Below, in pieces: positions 33,800-47,419 of a DNA stretch of 64,000 nt (position 1 is the stretch's first letter; every line of letters begins with the position of its first letter). The notes under the pieces are model-generated. The model made no database searches and was not told the origin of the DNA. It saw only the letters and a program-made list of their open reading frames with translations. Location: contig JAACJO010000010.1 of the NCBI GenBank assembly GCA_013368445.1, positions 1-64,000 on the forward strand. Reading direction: 5' to 3'. The stretch comes from Leucocoprinus leucothites (taxonomy: Eukaryota > Basidiomycota > Agaricomycetes > Agaricales > Agaricaceae). Both the position numbers and the translations under genes were made by a program.

Positions 33800-34700
33800 A
33801 AGCTTTTTTGTAGTAAGATTGTCTCATTAAAATCCATGCGCCTCATCCGATGTCCTCAAAGACGGATCTCTCCACGTTTTAGGATGCAAGAGCCCTTATA
33901 TTTATACTATCACTTATCAACTGCCCTAATGTTGGGCAGCCACTAATGACAATGAGCCTCAGATTTGCCAACCGTGATAGTCGTGGTAAGGTCATAGAAC
34001 CCCACGGTGACCGTAAGCATCCTCTTTATTCTCAAGAAGTAAAATAAGGTCGACTCATCTGATCCCTTCTCGGATGTGTATCTAATCCAGTGACAGTTGT
34101 ATTTGCGGGTCTATCTTGGCCCACGTAATTCGTTCCATTCGACTGCGCCAAGAATACTCAGCACAGCGTGGTCCTTGGTTTTAAAACACGTGCCCAGAGC
34201 ACCCACAATCGTCTGTCTGAACAAGTCCAATATTAGTGAATGCAACGTCATTTCATAGCATCCCTGATTCCAAAGTATATGGTTCGAATGCTGCGAGCAA
34301 CATCTACGACCTTGTTGAGCTTCATACACCGCCATGAACTTCGAAGACGAAGATCAGATGACAGAACGAGGGGATCGATCAAGAAGTATGTTTGGGAAAT
34401 TTGATAGCAGTGGCGAAGATCAAAGAGGCTTGACCCTGGCTTTGTCCTATTCTAATCAGCACTTGATCGGTCTTATTGTGGCGATTGTTACATCTCAGCA
34501 AACCAGGCATAAGGAAGTAGTTGTTGTGGCGAGTACAAACCAATCTCCACATATTAAACAGCTGTACTGGCACTAGAAACGACTCTATAAGCTGGTTTCC
34601 ATGGATATTGCAAGACAAAAGAGCGTTTTATTTAAACGCCATTCAGACTGATCGTGGCTGGGTGCAACGTTCCGATCCTCCCCTCGTTTGAATTGTACAC
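33800..34700. other. intergenic, no supported gene
   Basis: Short overlapping frames on both strands (34111-34335, 34334-34576, 34379-34618) have no recognisable motif or splice support. Confidence 0.4.
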
Positions 34701-34703
34701 AAA

Positions 34704-36410
34704 ATGCCTCTTACAGTTGATCCATCGACGCATATAGTGAGGCCATGGGGTGCGGTTTCCTCTCGTTGCAATCTCGCTGTAGCTAATCGATAATCAGGAG
34801 AATATCTACTCAACCCTACGAGATGGCTAGTCGCATTCAACAACCTCAACGCTCTGAGCAGTGACCAATGGCTGGACGGCACTCTCTTGGATTTCTACCT
34901 CCTTATGTCGTGGTCTGCTCGAATATCTCACTCGGGACGGGGAATGGCTAGATATATCCCGCTTGATTTCCTGCACCAGTGGCCGAACGACGATGATGTT
35001 GAAAGGTTTCGCAGGCTCTTTGACCTCCAGGTCTCGACGAATCGACGCTGCCCTCACCAACCGGTTGTAGGTGTCGTTCACGAACGGGATCACTTCTTCG
35101 TGGTCTATGTTCAACATGATCCTCCGGAAATCCACTTTTTGGGGCGAACGAGCTCAGATCAATGGACCGCGGGAAATATCTTGAATATTATCTGCAGATA
35201 CCACGGATGGGACGCCAGAGACTACCGAATCCTCAATGAGGCCTGCTATCAGAATGGTGTTGACTGTGGTCCAATTGTCTGCCAAGTGATTGAACACATT
35301 TGGACCCATGGCTTTCTCAAAGTCTCTGATGGCTCCTGGGACTCTTCCATTCAGTTGGGCTGCCCGCATCTGATGAGGTGGAGAATGATCCAGAACTTTG
35401 GAGAGCTTACGGAGAAACATTTGCAAGAGTTCGACGCTCTTTCTGAGGCCAACCAAGATGTCATAATGTCGCGATATGGATCACCTGAAGCGGTCAGGCT
35501 ACTTCAATCATTTCGAGAAGGTTGTGGGGTAGAAACACTCCAACCACAGTTTAACAGATTAATACCGATTATGCAGAGGTGCAGCTGGTGCCAATACCAA
35601 CAAGCGCAACAACCCAGAAATGTGTCTCCAAATCATGCCCAGTCAACGTCGCAGAGTTGGAGAAACTATCAGTCGAGCACTCCAGGTGGATTTTCAAACC
35701 ACCAGGCAAACGATTACAACCCAAATGACGAGCCACTAGTGTTCCCTCGTCCGAATTCAGATCCAGAGTACGTTAATCTTCCCGCTTCGAATGGACGCTC
35801 ACCCAAGATGAATAGCCGGTTACATATTGGTGGGCAGGGATTCGTTACTGCTAAAAATACCAGCCCACGTAAATCTTCTGAGCAGAAGTAAGATCCTTCC
35901 TTCGTCATCCAATTAAAGTATGAGCTAACACCGTCGTCACCTACAAGGATTAAATCCCGGAAATCAAAGCGCTGTTTTTTCGAGTCCATAATCGACGAAT
36001 TCTGTGGAAAAAGAAGCAAGTCTCATGGTTATTCTATGGAGAACGAGCACAAAGCACCTCATCCAAATTCAAGTCTACCTCCGAGCGCCATTCCTCCTGA
36101 ACCATTGTGGCAACAGCCGGATAGCCCGCCGAGGTGTTCCCCCAATGACGGGCTCTACTCAATCGTGCCCCGAATTGCGAGGCTTTCAAGCGATCCCAAC
36201 ATACATTATCTCATTATGCCTCCAATTACGGTCTCGATACCCAAGCGCCGACGAGGAAGCCGCCTGGCACGCCCATATTTTCCGCGTGCTGTTCAGACCC
36301 CTTGCCAATGCTGCGCTTGTAGGAATCGAATTCCTTCCGTTGAATATCCTGCCTCTGTTTCTATGCTTCAATCCTCACCTCAAGGCACAGAAAGACTACA
36401 CAAACTCTAA
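34704..36410 (+). CDS. Ulp1/C48-like cysteine protease homologue with a disordered tail
   Basis: Three exons (34704-34749, 34798-35887, 35948-36410) give 532 residues. The first donor, GTGCGG, is weak. The second intron (GTAAGA...CTACAAG) is clean. The N-terminal half has the Ulp1 layout: NNLNALSSDQWLDGTLLDFYL (like LxxxxWLNDxxINFY), the His block ERDHFFVVYV (H114) and the Cys block YQNGVDCGPIV (Q167, C172). The catalytic Asp, normally about 17 residues after the His, is Gly131 (IHFLGR). Activity on SUMO-like substrates is therefore doubtful. After residue about 200 the chain becomes Ser/Pro/Gln-rich, with basic IKSRKSKR, a segment FFESIIDEFCGKR, and CQCCACRN near the end. Fungal C48 proteins include both host deSUMOylases and proteases of transposons. 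Nothing transposon-like flanks this one. Confidence 0.75.
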
Positions 36411-39182
36411 TCCACCAAGACCTTCAACAAGACCAACAGCGACGATCAGGTGGCACAAGCGACTACCATAGTAATACTAATTCTCAGAACCTCTTTTATA
36501 CTAGCATTGATAATACCACATGTAGTTCATTTTTAGTTTCGAAAATAAATCATTCGACTAGGTTTCTTCAGCGAAAGGACGAATGCGAGCATACATTCGT
36601 AATAATCACACCTATGGTCTTCGAAGGTGAAGTTCGTGTATTTAAAGGATATGATGGAGCTGGAAGGCTCGGGAGTCGCTCTGCATCCCGGTCTCGCATC
36701 TCTACTGCTCGTGTTGTTTCTATCAACACACGTTGACAATCCATAAACCCGAGTTACGGCATCCAATGTAGTGTGCCATGAATATATTTTATTTGTTGTC
36801 GCCTGATCAGATGGAGAACTCAGAAAAAGGTTTCGGGCCTCTCTGTCTAAAAAATCCCCGAGTCATTTGCAAGCGAATGAAAGCACGCTCGGACCAGCTG
36901 TTATAGTAGTGCAATCACTCGTTAAACGGTTTTCCTCCCATCGTACTCCTATCGTTAACAGCTTTTCAGTGGTGGTGATGCGGTGTGCGTCTATTAGTCT
37001 CCACGTGGGTCGTTTACTGAGTATCTAACATTATGCACTACTATATGCGATCGTGAACGAGATTAACCTCGTGGTATCCTTCGCCAGAACCCTTTTAAGT
37101 CTCCAACGTTTTTGGGGTATAGCTCCACTTCGACGGATGAAGACATTTTATCACGAGCTTTGTAGTACATGTCTCACTCAGTGGCGAAGGAACTAGGTCA
37201 AAGATAGATTCCTTGAGAAGCTGAGAGATGTCCATCCTTTTTCGCCAAATCGAGCTTTTTAGACCACCATTGGAATTTTGGTCGACCATTCTGAACAGAA
37301 ATACAGATCATGTATAGTTTCATGTATAGTTTCAAGGGTTTAGCAATTGTATTGTAGCCATTAGAGAATGTAATGCTTGGCCAATCGGCGGTAGAATACG
37401 AGGGCTTGGCTCGGATTCTCCATTCAAAAAACATATCAAGAAGCGTATTCCCCAGGACACCGTCCGACACAATTCATCGTTGCTGCTCCTGGTAGTGTAT
37501 ACCTCAATGCTCATGGATATTTCGCGCACTTGACCATTGATGGAGTTATAAACCCAGGACGGCACCTTTCATTGATTCATCAGTATACATTTGATGGTCG
37601 ACGCAGATGATGATTTCATAGGACGGTGGTGGCCCGTCAGGCGCCTGGATCCCACTCCCTCTCCGTGTTCAACAGTTCGGACGTCAATCATCCCGTGAGT
37701 GAGTGTCATCAAGGAATTGATGGGGATTTCCACGGTGGACTGATTCTACAGTTTACAGAATACCTTCTGTTCCAAAGGTGGAAACATACCCACGATTTTG
37801 TTCGCAGATGTCAGTGTCAGAGACCTGAGCAGGAGCGGGAGCTAGTCCAATGGGATCCGTGGGGAGGCTTGCATTCTAAGCCAACCGTAGCCAGATGCCT
37901 CAGCGGTTTGCGAAGACTCCAAGGTAGTTACCGGTGGCCCATGGTTTAAGATCGACCAAGCCAGCTGGGACCCCGCTCTTCAGTCTCCTTGGGCTTTAGT
38001 GAGTAGTGACTGAGCGTGCGAAACGATGCCCATTCTCTCCTACGCTGAATTGGTAAAGTAGGGCGCCAGTTAGTTCACCGAAAGCATCGCAAGCGGAGGA
38101 TATGTTGATAAGTCCTTGTCTTTGCGGTTTTGTTCACAAGGTCCGTGCGTGGTGTGTTGATGGTGTGATTGGGGTACCTACAGGTACGATATCGAAGTCC
38201 TGGCTTGTACCTCGCCAGCGGTCGGTGGTGCACAGTCCTGACAGTCTTTATTATGTATGGGTGAAGGTTGCAAGAGGGGGATCGGAGGATCAGCTACTCC
38301 GTCTGCCCATGCACAGCCCAGCGCGTAGAGCCCAACCGAACCGTGAGTAGTACATTCAAACTGCTTGCCCACGGTTGGGTTTGATCTAACTGATCACGCT
38401 CATCGGATGTTCGCTCACGTACGCAGGGGTACTCGGACCCAACTCTCGCGTTACAGTTCATCTAATACCTTTTAATCATAAACTATTTAGGGGGATCTAT
38501 CGAGCAAGGATGAGCAGTATTGAAGAAGACAAACGATTATGTAGGGCCGAGAGGTTCATATGTCCGAACGTCAGCCATCCTCTATAAGCCATCGGAATGG
38601 CTAGTTCATTGGCTATGCCTGAAAACGTTGAAGTAATATAGCAGTTGTTGTATGGCAGAACCAGTGTGATTGGTGAGGGGTAATGTATCAGACAGGCTTC
38701 GTTCACTACCTGACGAGGTGAGGCCTGGGGTAAGCGACATACTCAGTATCTCATCTATAGCGGCAACGGGGAGCAGCTAGAAGAATCGAGAAAAAGAAAT
38801 GAAGCCGTTAAAAGTACCCGCGAGCAGGAGGTAGAACGGGGAGATGCATAGGGAATTAAAATTGAATTGTTCAATGTTTGTTTTGACGGGTTGCTTACAG
38901 TACACAACAAACCTAAGCTTTCTCAGAGGCCATCATCACCCGCTTTGCCTCGGTCTTTCAACCTTCCTTTTTACATTCCCCAAAGGTTTCCCCATCATTC
39001 CTGCTGCCATTTCGTAGCTGGCTGTCAACTTTTCATTGTAGTTTGGTGATTTTTTGGCTGGGCGCTTCCCTTTTCTCTGCGAGATCTCGAGACTTGCTCA
39101 TTTTGCAACCTGATTTCCGCTTCACCCATATTCTCTCCAGACCCCCTAACCCTATTGAAATCTTTGGATCCACCGTATTCAC
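36411..39182. other. 2.8-kb intergenic region, no supported gene
   Basis: Several 60-107 codon frames exist on both strands (for example 37095-37565 minus and 37626-37949 plus), but none shows family features or clean joins. The minus-strand frames at 37198-37565 have plausible composition and could be a decayed gene. The last 250 bases before 39183 are C/T-rich, as is usual for fungal promoters and 5' leaders. Confidence 0.4.
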
Positions 39183-42100
39183 ATGCCGCGGCCAGTAAAA
39201 GTCACACCTTCCCGGCCGACACCTCGCCCTTCCACTCGCTCCCAGCAGCCTTCACCCGGTCCCCAACGAAGTAAAGTTTTTATGAACGCCCTCAAGCAAC
39301 AGCAGAGTAATTCTAACGTAGCCCGAGGAGATGCTAGCGACAACGACAATGAAAGTGTCTGTTCTTCTTCAAAATCATCCGACGTCGTTATTGCACGTCC
39401 CGTGGTGAAGGGAAAGGGGAAGGACGAACCCGGGGTGATAAAAGCCCCGTGGCGACATCCTGACGAACTCGACTACTTTCGGCCTCACGACTGGTCGGAA
39501 GACAAGATAATCACTCAGCTTCGCGTGATGGTATTCACTGTTCCCCAGCCAGTCAGCGGAAAACAGTCATTTATCGAGATCACGCTTTACGACGATGGCG
39601 ATTTCGATAAACCCCGGCCAATAAAGGTTCCTCGCGGATATCGTGTTCCTCTTATGTTCGTTGCCAAGTTTCAATGGGCAAGCCTGAAACTCGTCCTCAC
39701 CAGTGGTCAGCGCGAAAAGGAGTGGTCAGATTACAAGTTCGATATCCTCCATCTTTCCCGCCTCTGCGAGCGTTTTTTCTCCGAAGCGCAAGCAGCGTGC
39801 AATGCCGGCGTTGTCGACATCCCTCCTATAAAGACCAGAGCCCCAGAGTTTCAGGTCGCTCCCGGTGCGATGAGTCGAAAATGGCGCTGCCCCACTTTCG
39901 ATCGCGCACTCGCTCGCTATAACAAGAACTGGCTCATTAGTCGGGAGGAGTTTCTGAGAGACTTTTACATCGAGTTCGAGAATGAGGAGTACGAGAAAGA
40001 CGTTCTGAAAATCGGTGTGTCTTTTCTTTCCAAGGCTTTACCTCTGCTTCTACTTTTCCCCGTTCGGTTCCTATTAATCGTCCGCGTTTTACATCACTTA
40101 CACGATGTCGGGCTCTGTTTCAGATTGGTCCCGGTGGGCGCTCAAGGGTCACAAGGGCTTTAAATTGACACAAGATGAACTGAAGAATGGGATCGATGCG
40201 CGAATGGTCACTCGAGGTTTAAAAAAGGACGACAGTGGGAAATGGGTATGGGTGGATGACTTCATGATCAAACAGGAGGAAGTGGCTGCGGCGGTGGTCA
40301 TACCAGCAGAAGAAGTTGCCACAGTCCCCCTGCCCAAGAGCTCTAAGCAGGGTAAAACGCCGATATCAAAACCTCGAAAAGACTCTGAGCCAGGATTACA
40401 GCGCAACGGAGCACCATCTACTCAATCCGAACCTCCAGGACATCCACTCACTCCGCCTCCACTGCCCACTGACGGGAAATCGCTTGATGCTCCTCCGCAA
40501 AACCAACTGGTCAAGCCATCACGACATACCTCTTCCGATGTGCGTAGTTCCTTGGTCACGCTTTACTTGATCGTGGATAGCTGAGTTCGAATTTCAGGCG
40601 CCTTCGGATCACACTGCAAAGCAACCCTCACCGTTTGTGGAGAAAGTGAGTGGGGACACTACACCACTCAGAAAGACACTGAATTTCCTTTTAGTTTCAT
40701 TCGCCTCTCAGCAGCTTACCATCGTCGGCCTCCCCGAGTGTAGCTCCACCGAGCTTCGCGGAGAAAACGGCTGTAGAGAAAACGGTACTGTCTCCCAACT
40801 TTTCGAACCGTACATTCCTCATTTCGGTATCTTGAATTGTAGACAACAGACACTCCTCAGGAGCCTTCAGATCCACCAGAGAAGGCAGCTGCGAATATAT
40901 CAAGACAAAGCAAGCCATTGAAAATTGTCATACCCGCTCTCTCGCCAGCGAAACCCCAACCATGTACTCTTTCAGCTTCTGAGGAAATCCAACATCCTAG
41001 CTCACATCCACCTCCCATTTCGAGTCCTGGCCGGACAGCTCAAAGTGTTGAGGCCGTCGATAGCATTTCACCGTTAACACCAGTACAGCCCGATACATCT
41101 TTCAGTGAACCAAGCCAAGACTCCATTCTCAAGCCCGAAGTCGAAGAAGTGAAACCGAACATTCATGCTCAGCGAAAACTCACACCTACGTCTATTGACT
41201 CGACACCGAACCCGAGTCCTGCCATCGCACCGCAGGACGCAGAGGAGCCAGTCGATCAGGTTGAAGCAATCCCCGAACTTCCCAGCGTTGTTTCGATGGG
41301 ACCGTGCGTTGCCGCTCTACAGGTATCTTCCGTTTCTGACAACAAAGCGGATTCAAACCCACCTTTCTTTGGTAATCCAACAAGCTCTCTCGAGGCGCCA
41401 CCCGAAGGGTAATCTTCTCTCGATGTTCATATATGTCGATATGGCCTGACATGTTAATCACCAGGACTGAATCTACCGTTACTGGAACAGTGGAAGAATC
41501 ACCTCCATCAACACCTTATGGCCCTCCTCGTCCTCCCCTGTCGCCGGCTGAGGAAACTCAGGGTATGTTAGCCAATTTTTAGTGGCTGACGACACTCACG
41601 AATCATATCAGTTCCTGAGCTGGATAGGGAGGAGGCTTCCCAAGAACCACTCAAAGAAGCCCCTCAGACACCGAAATCGTCGAATACACCCACTCGACGC
41701 CCGCCTCCAGTCATTCTCAACCCTCTTCTACCACCACCGGACCGGTCACGTTCACCATCGTTGGATGAGATACCTGGTTTAGGTGGTCTGTCGTCTCGCC
41801 AGCCACTTAGTCTCCCTCCTCAATTTGTAGCTCCGAAGATGACTGCGCGAACAGTGACGGATGGATCGAGTTGGCTTATGATGGCCTCCTCTGTATCATC
41901 GAATCAGGTCAGAACCTTTAAATTAGAGCCACAAGAACCAGATCTGTCGTTCATGGAAACGACAGAGGAAGTTCGAGTGCAAAATGAAACGAATGGAACA
42001 GGAGATGAGGAGACTCATATGCACAGTTCCGGACGCCAGATGGTGCCTTCTCGAGATACAGACGACCTGCACACAAGCTTCCGAGATCGTTCGAATCAAC

Positions 42101-44166
42101 GTCCTTCACTTCCCACTCCACAATCCCCTTCGACACCGCTTTCTACAGTGCAGACTGCCCAGAGCCAGACTCATATACCCGTTATCGAATACGACGACGA
42201 TTCCGATATGGACTTCGGTACGCCTGTGACGAGTCCTGTCATTATTGTTCCTGGGCCCAAGATCGAGAACATTGAGATGCTCCCTCCACCCTTTTCACCT
42301 TCACCCTCTCTCCTCAATGTTGGTATTGCCTCAGAAGAGGACAGTTCGCGAAATCAAATGATTTCACCTCAGGCGCCTGCAACTCCCAAACCAATATCGA
42401 GAAGGATGTCTCTTCCTGACGGTGCAGCATCCGCAACATCGTCGGGTCTACAATCTCGTACTCCCACACAAACGACACCAACAGGTATCAGCGTGACACA
42501 ACCAGAGCGTTCTAGGACTCCAGCGATTTTTGGAAATCCAGCAGGGTCATCGACTGACGTGCCGATAACAGTTACATCAGCTTTGGCGCAGGTGCAATTG
42601 ACCGAGAACACCTCGACTTCAGTGCAGGCATCTCTACCAGCACAGGATATGCTTCCCCTTCAGGTTCCTTCATTTCCATCGACATCTGGCTCCACTTTTA
42701 GCCAAAATACATTAACATCATCCGCCAACGCGCAACCAACTCAACGCACGGCTGTCAATAACCACGCTTTCCCTCATCTATCGCTCCCGCCACCCCGTAC
42801 CCAAATATTCGCACCTCCACCGGCGGAACTTTCCCATCCCAATGGACCTCTGACGCTTGTACCTGAGGTCCGAAGACCCTCAGAGACATCTTTCCATAGT
42901 CCTGCTCACCATCAATTCAATCGTCTGGACTTAGTCGCTGCAGGAGGCCCATCCCATCTACCACATCCACTTCAAACACAACCCACGGTTTTGGAGACTA
43001 CAATCCTCCAAGTCCCCGCTGAGTCTACCCCTCGCAGCGATCAGCATGCGGAAGTAGCATCACCAACGCGATCACTTTCCGGACATATTCAGCCCGAGAA
43101 CTCCATGGGCCAAATGTCGTTATCTCAGGCAATGGTACGGCACATTTCCTCATTCAATGGGAATAACTATGTTCAAACAAATACATGCAATCAGTCTGTT
43201 TCGCGCAAACGTCAAAGAGAAGACGAAGATGAGGATGGGGATGAAGTGACATTCAAGAGCAGAAAACGGGAAGGACTTTCGATCCGAGAAGGAGGTGTTG
43301 TGGTTCGCAAAGTGGTTTCAATGGTGCGAGATACTTTGACAGGATTGAATGATCTCCTGGAGATAGCCGCCGAAAATGAGCTCATACCATCGGAGAGGTT
43401 ACGAGCAAGCAAAGGCAAAGGGCGGGCAGTGGAGACACCAGTCAGAGATGGGGAAGAATCTCAGCTTTACACACCAGTGCTACCTTCACCCCTTGTTCAA
43501 ACTCCGACACGACCACAAGCGCCAGTGGAATCAAGTGATATCACTCGATTAAGCGAGGAATTGAGATCGATGCGAGCTGAAATGACGCAATTGAAGGAGA
43601 GAAATACGCCGAGGGAATCATCTGCAGAAAACGAGCATGTTCCTGCTATGCGGGCTGAATTAGAGGCACTAAGGGAGCAGGTTCGCATCCTCAAAGAGAC
43701 CAAAACCAACGCAGAGCCACCGGAGGTGCAAGCGATGAAGCACGAGCTTGTATCACTCAGGAACGAGATGCGGTCATTGCAGGATATATCACGCCGACCG
43801 TCTATCCCATCCGTCCCTTCCGCCCCTTCAACACCATTGACGCCCAATGTGACGCTACGTTTCAACAACTATACTATGGCGAATACGATCCATCCCTTGG
43901 CTCATCTCCTCGCTGTTGAACCCGAAACAAATCCTCCAACACCCACTGATGCCGACCCCAATCTTCGATCTGTCCCTACCCACATTGATAGCGACGCTGT
44001 CCAATCAGGAACATCTCAACCTTCTTCTGCTCTCCTTGGTAAGGAGGCTGAAAGGCGGCTAGACATATCTTCTTCGACGCCACATCCGCCGGTTGTCTTT
44101 GACGATATTCCACTTCCAGTGAAGTCGAAACGCAAAGCCCGCATGATCTTTGCTCAACGGAGCTAG
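39183..44166 (+). CDS. 1,534-residue disordered/coiled-coil protein of unknown function
   Basis: Seven exons (39183-40014, 40124-40539, 40598-40645, 40695-40784, 40843-41408, 41465-41562, 41612-44166) join in frame. The N-terminal 270 residues after a Ser/Pro leader form a globular-looking block (DELDYFRPHDWSEDKIITQL, IKVPRGYRVPLMFVAKFQWA), followed by KLTQDELKNGIDARMVTRGL. The long middle is Ser/Thr/Pro-rich with many SP/TP sites and short acidic stretches. Near residue 1214 lies a bipartite basic cluster (SRKRQRE...KSRKRE). Residues about 1325-1415 hold heptads of a coiled coil (ITRLSEELRSMRAEMTQLKE and MRAELEALREQVRILKE). I do not recognise the family. A nuclear, dimeric, phosphorylation-prone scaffold or regulator is a reasonable inference. 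Some short internal exons may be wrong. Confidence 0.72.
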
Positions 44167-47100
44167 GTTCAACTCCACCGTATTTATCTTACGCTACCTC
44201 TCACGGCTCATAACTGAATATCATTAGTAAACTACTCACGCCTTCGATTTCACTAGATGTATATCTTGCCATACATATCTACCCTCATGAACTAAGGTTT
44301 TGACCAAATCGTCATACCATGCGACTGAAAGTTCAATCATTCGTTTGGTTTGTTGAATCAGGAGATTCTATTCGGCTCTAGTTTGAACTATTGCCAGAAC
44401 AACTTGGTCTGATGATTCAAGACGCCGGCCAATCAGTCAATGGAGTTTGTAAGGCTACTGACAGCATTGCAAACCGGCGATCGGTCAGTAAACAATAGAC
44501 CGTGAAATCTATAAACACAATCAGCCTATGAAAAAGCAATTCATTCAGATGGTCTTCTGACGGTTAGCAAGCTTAGTTGATCGGTCGAAAGGCGGCTTGA
44601 ACCAATGCCTCAATATGAGGAAACCTCAAAAAGCTCATTTCACGGAATTTACCGTGTTTGAAATGGACATCTAGAGGAGTATGAACATGATACATCGATA
44701 AAATATGGGCCTACCAAACAAGCGCCTCATCTTATCTTCATCCACAGAGCCTAGGCCGATCGTTAAAGCGCCTGTAATTTAATCGCCATTAAAGCTAGCT
44801 AGACTGAAGCGATTTCGTAAAATGGCTGAACTGAAGACCCACTTCGGTGCACGCGGACTTGGCAATCTTGGTGGTTGCCATCTCTTCAAACCAGTATTTT
44901 CTCAACTCCAGGGACGCTTGAGGAATATTCGTCGCACGAAGCACGCTCGGCCAGTCGGTAAATATGACTAACTCCATTGGTATACTCTCTGCGGCATTCT
45001 TCGGTATTTAACCAACCTTCGACAATGTTAGAAACAGACCACCAGCTCTCAGACTCTCGGTGCTCGGAGAACACTGACTCGGGAACTTCTGATATTCCAG
45101 AGAGGTCAGCATTCTCATTTTTACCTGAAACCACTCCGACATACCCGACTCGGAAAAACGGAAGGAGAAGTCGTAGTGGCACGCGTATTTCGTGCAGACT
45201 CGGACATTTTCGCACTTGCGCCCGCTCAGGCGTTTGATAATTTCCACAATCACCGGATGTAGATGGTACACTCCTGCGCTCTCACCGATCGCTAATCGCC
45301 TTTGGATACGTAGGCGCTGATCAGAACGTTTCATGACCTGAACCCTTCTGATCATCTGTCCTCTCTCGGAGCTGTGCGTTAATGGATCCAGTTTCATACA
45401 CTCTCCAATCATTAACGAAAGGCGTACTGACTGGCACACAGTTTATGAGCGCTCAGTGACTTGAGCAACATGAAAAGCTGTTGTGGCTTTTATTAGGGCC
45501 AGTGAGATAATGGGTTCTTCTCCCGTTATTCTTTGCGCACTCACCACCTCGGCATCCTGACTGAGCCCGAGCTGCCCAACTTCTCCGAACACTCAGTGTT
45601 CTGATTTCGAACAATTCAACAGCGTTAATAGAAGAAGGTAACCGCATATTCAGGCTTTCTCCGATATTCTTTGGGGTGTTGTTCATGAAGAACCGGCATA
45701 AAACAAAACATTCTTTGATGAGCGCTTCGGCATGAGCAAGCTGGTTCATGGACACTCTCGTACCCGGCGAATTAAACGAGAATAGATCTTTAACCAAACC
45801 CAGAACGACCCAGCGCTGGACAAAGTGCTTGCAAGCGGTATTCAACTGATTTCCGGTTTCGTTGAATCTTGCCAGGCTGTCCTCTCCCCACTAGATTTGG
45901 TAGACAGGTCAGGGGCCGTGCGGTAAGCCGGGCAGATATTTTCACAAAGCTCCGGGTAAGCAGGGTTCGTATCGGAGGCGAGATGGGTACTAGAGGACGG
46001 GCAATTCCACTTGAGTGAAACGAAGGCCCTCTTCATAATGTCTGGTCCTTAATACGAGTGCATCACCATGGCCTATCCATCGCTTAACCCTCAACCATTG
46101 CACACTCCCAAAACCCATTACGATCTCAAAAGTAAAGGGGGATCCAGTGGTTTCGAGACCGATGACAGGTGCCAAGTTTACCTCAGCTTGGCTAAAAGAT
46201 GTTTAAAATATCACATCATTCCTATCATGCTGAAATCTCTTGTCAGGGACAGCAAAAGAAATGGGGATTCCAATCGTAGTTTGTGATACGTGTGGAGGCT
46301 TGAGCCCTCCACAAGGCGACATATTTTGACCATTGATAACCGCTATCGACTCTAACGCAACCCCAGCGATTGGAGATTTTCCTCCGATCAAATCTTCGGG
46401 ACATTGCGAAGTTAGCAACAGAGTTTGATCTCTAACATATGAACAATTTCCATGTTCGCTGGATCCAGACGGCTAGTCTACATGTATGTGATACGTTCGG
46501 CCTGCTACATTGACTTATATACTTTCTTCTTAAGGTTCCAAGGAGAGATTCCACAAATTGGGACAGGATCTATGGCCTTCCAGTGTTTCAAGCCGCTATA
46601 GATTTATACAGCAGCTTATGGAACGTTTATGGACAGGGTTAAGAAGCCAGTTTTCCGACATCAACGCACTTTCTATCCGTTTTTCCAGTGGTGTTGTTGA
46701 GCGTCCGTTGATGGGTGTACGACCTCTCGAAGGGGATTGGCTCCCTGATGTGCAACGCGTCATCTGAGAAGACCGCTTATTTAAAGAGATCCATTTAGTA
46801 ATCGAAAGTTTTAAGACGTATCGGGGTGCAGCGAGGCGTTCTTGGGGGCATCCGCATCGTTATCAAATGATATGTTGGTAATCACAGGCTCTGGGTAACG
46901 GGTTAGGCGATTGCTCAATATTGCAATCAAGGACACCTGATCTGTTGTGTTGTGTCGTAGGTTCTATAAAAACGACCCTGGCTTGTGGAAAGTAGACAAT
47001 GACATCAGTCAAATGACAGAGCGAGCAGCCACGCGTGTTAAGTAGTTGTGAGCGGATGATGAAGGGCGTGCGAAAATAGCCAAATAAATGACAACATATG

Positions 47101-47419
47101 GCTGAACATAGCGCCAGTGACTTGTCTATGAATGAAATTTTATACGCAAAATTTCTTTTGTGGTTGACAAATTAAATCTTTAGTCTTCCCATGCAGGAGG
47201 AGCACGAAATGGCCCGGAATTGTTTTCAGAGAGCTGGAGCAATATGTCGTAGCAAGTGGGGTGATATTCACATGTGAAGATGGAGGTGGGAGTTTACTGA
47301 GCGCCTGGGGGACTGCACCATTCTGTTGTCGATCAGGTGCCACGCTTCCCCGCATTTTTTGCGGCCCCGTATCGTATTTATTTCCGGTTCGTCCTTCCTC
47401 CCCTTCCTCAACAACAACC
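44167..47419. other. 3.2-kb region with possible decayed minus-strand gene
   Basis: On the minus strand between 46420 and 44800 several frames have protein-like composition (for example MNTACKHFVQRWVVLGLVKD at 45845-45453). They do not connect by clean splice sites and contain stops, so I leave them unannotated; an F-box-like relic is one possibility. The last 160 bases before 47420 stay open in frame with the IML2-like gene but precede its likely ATG. Confidence 0.35.

Noticed and set aside
33844..33990. Second tRNA or 5S gene after tRNA-Lys
   Set aside because: No A/B boxes or cloverleaf could be found in the following bases.
44795..46418. A complete minus-strand gene
   Set aside because: Protein-like pieces exist but stops and missing splice joins prevent a coherent model.
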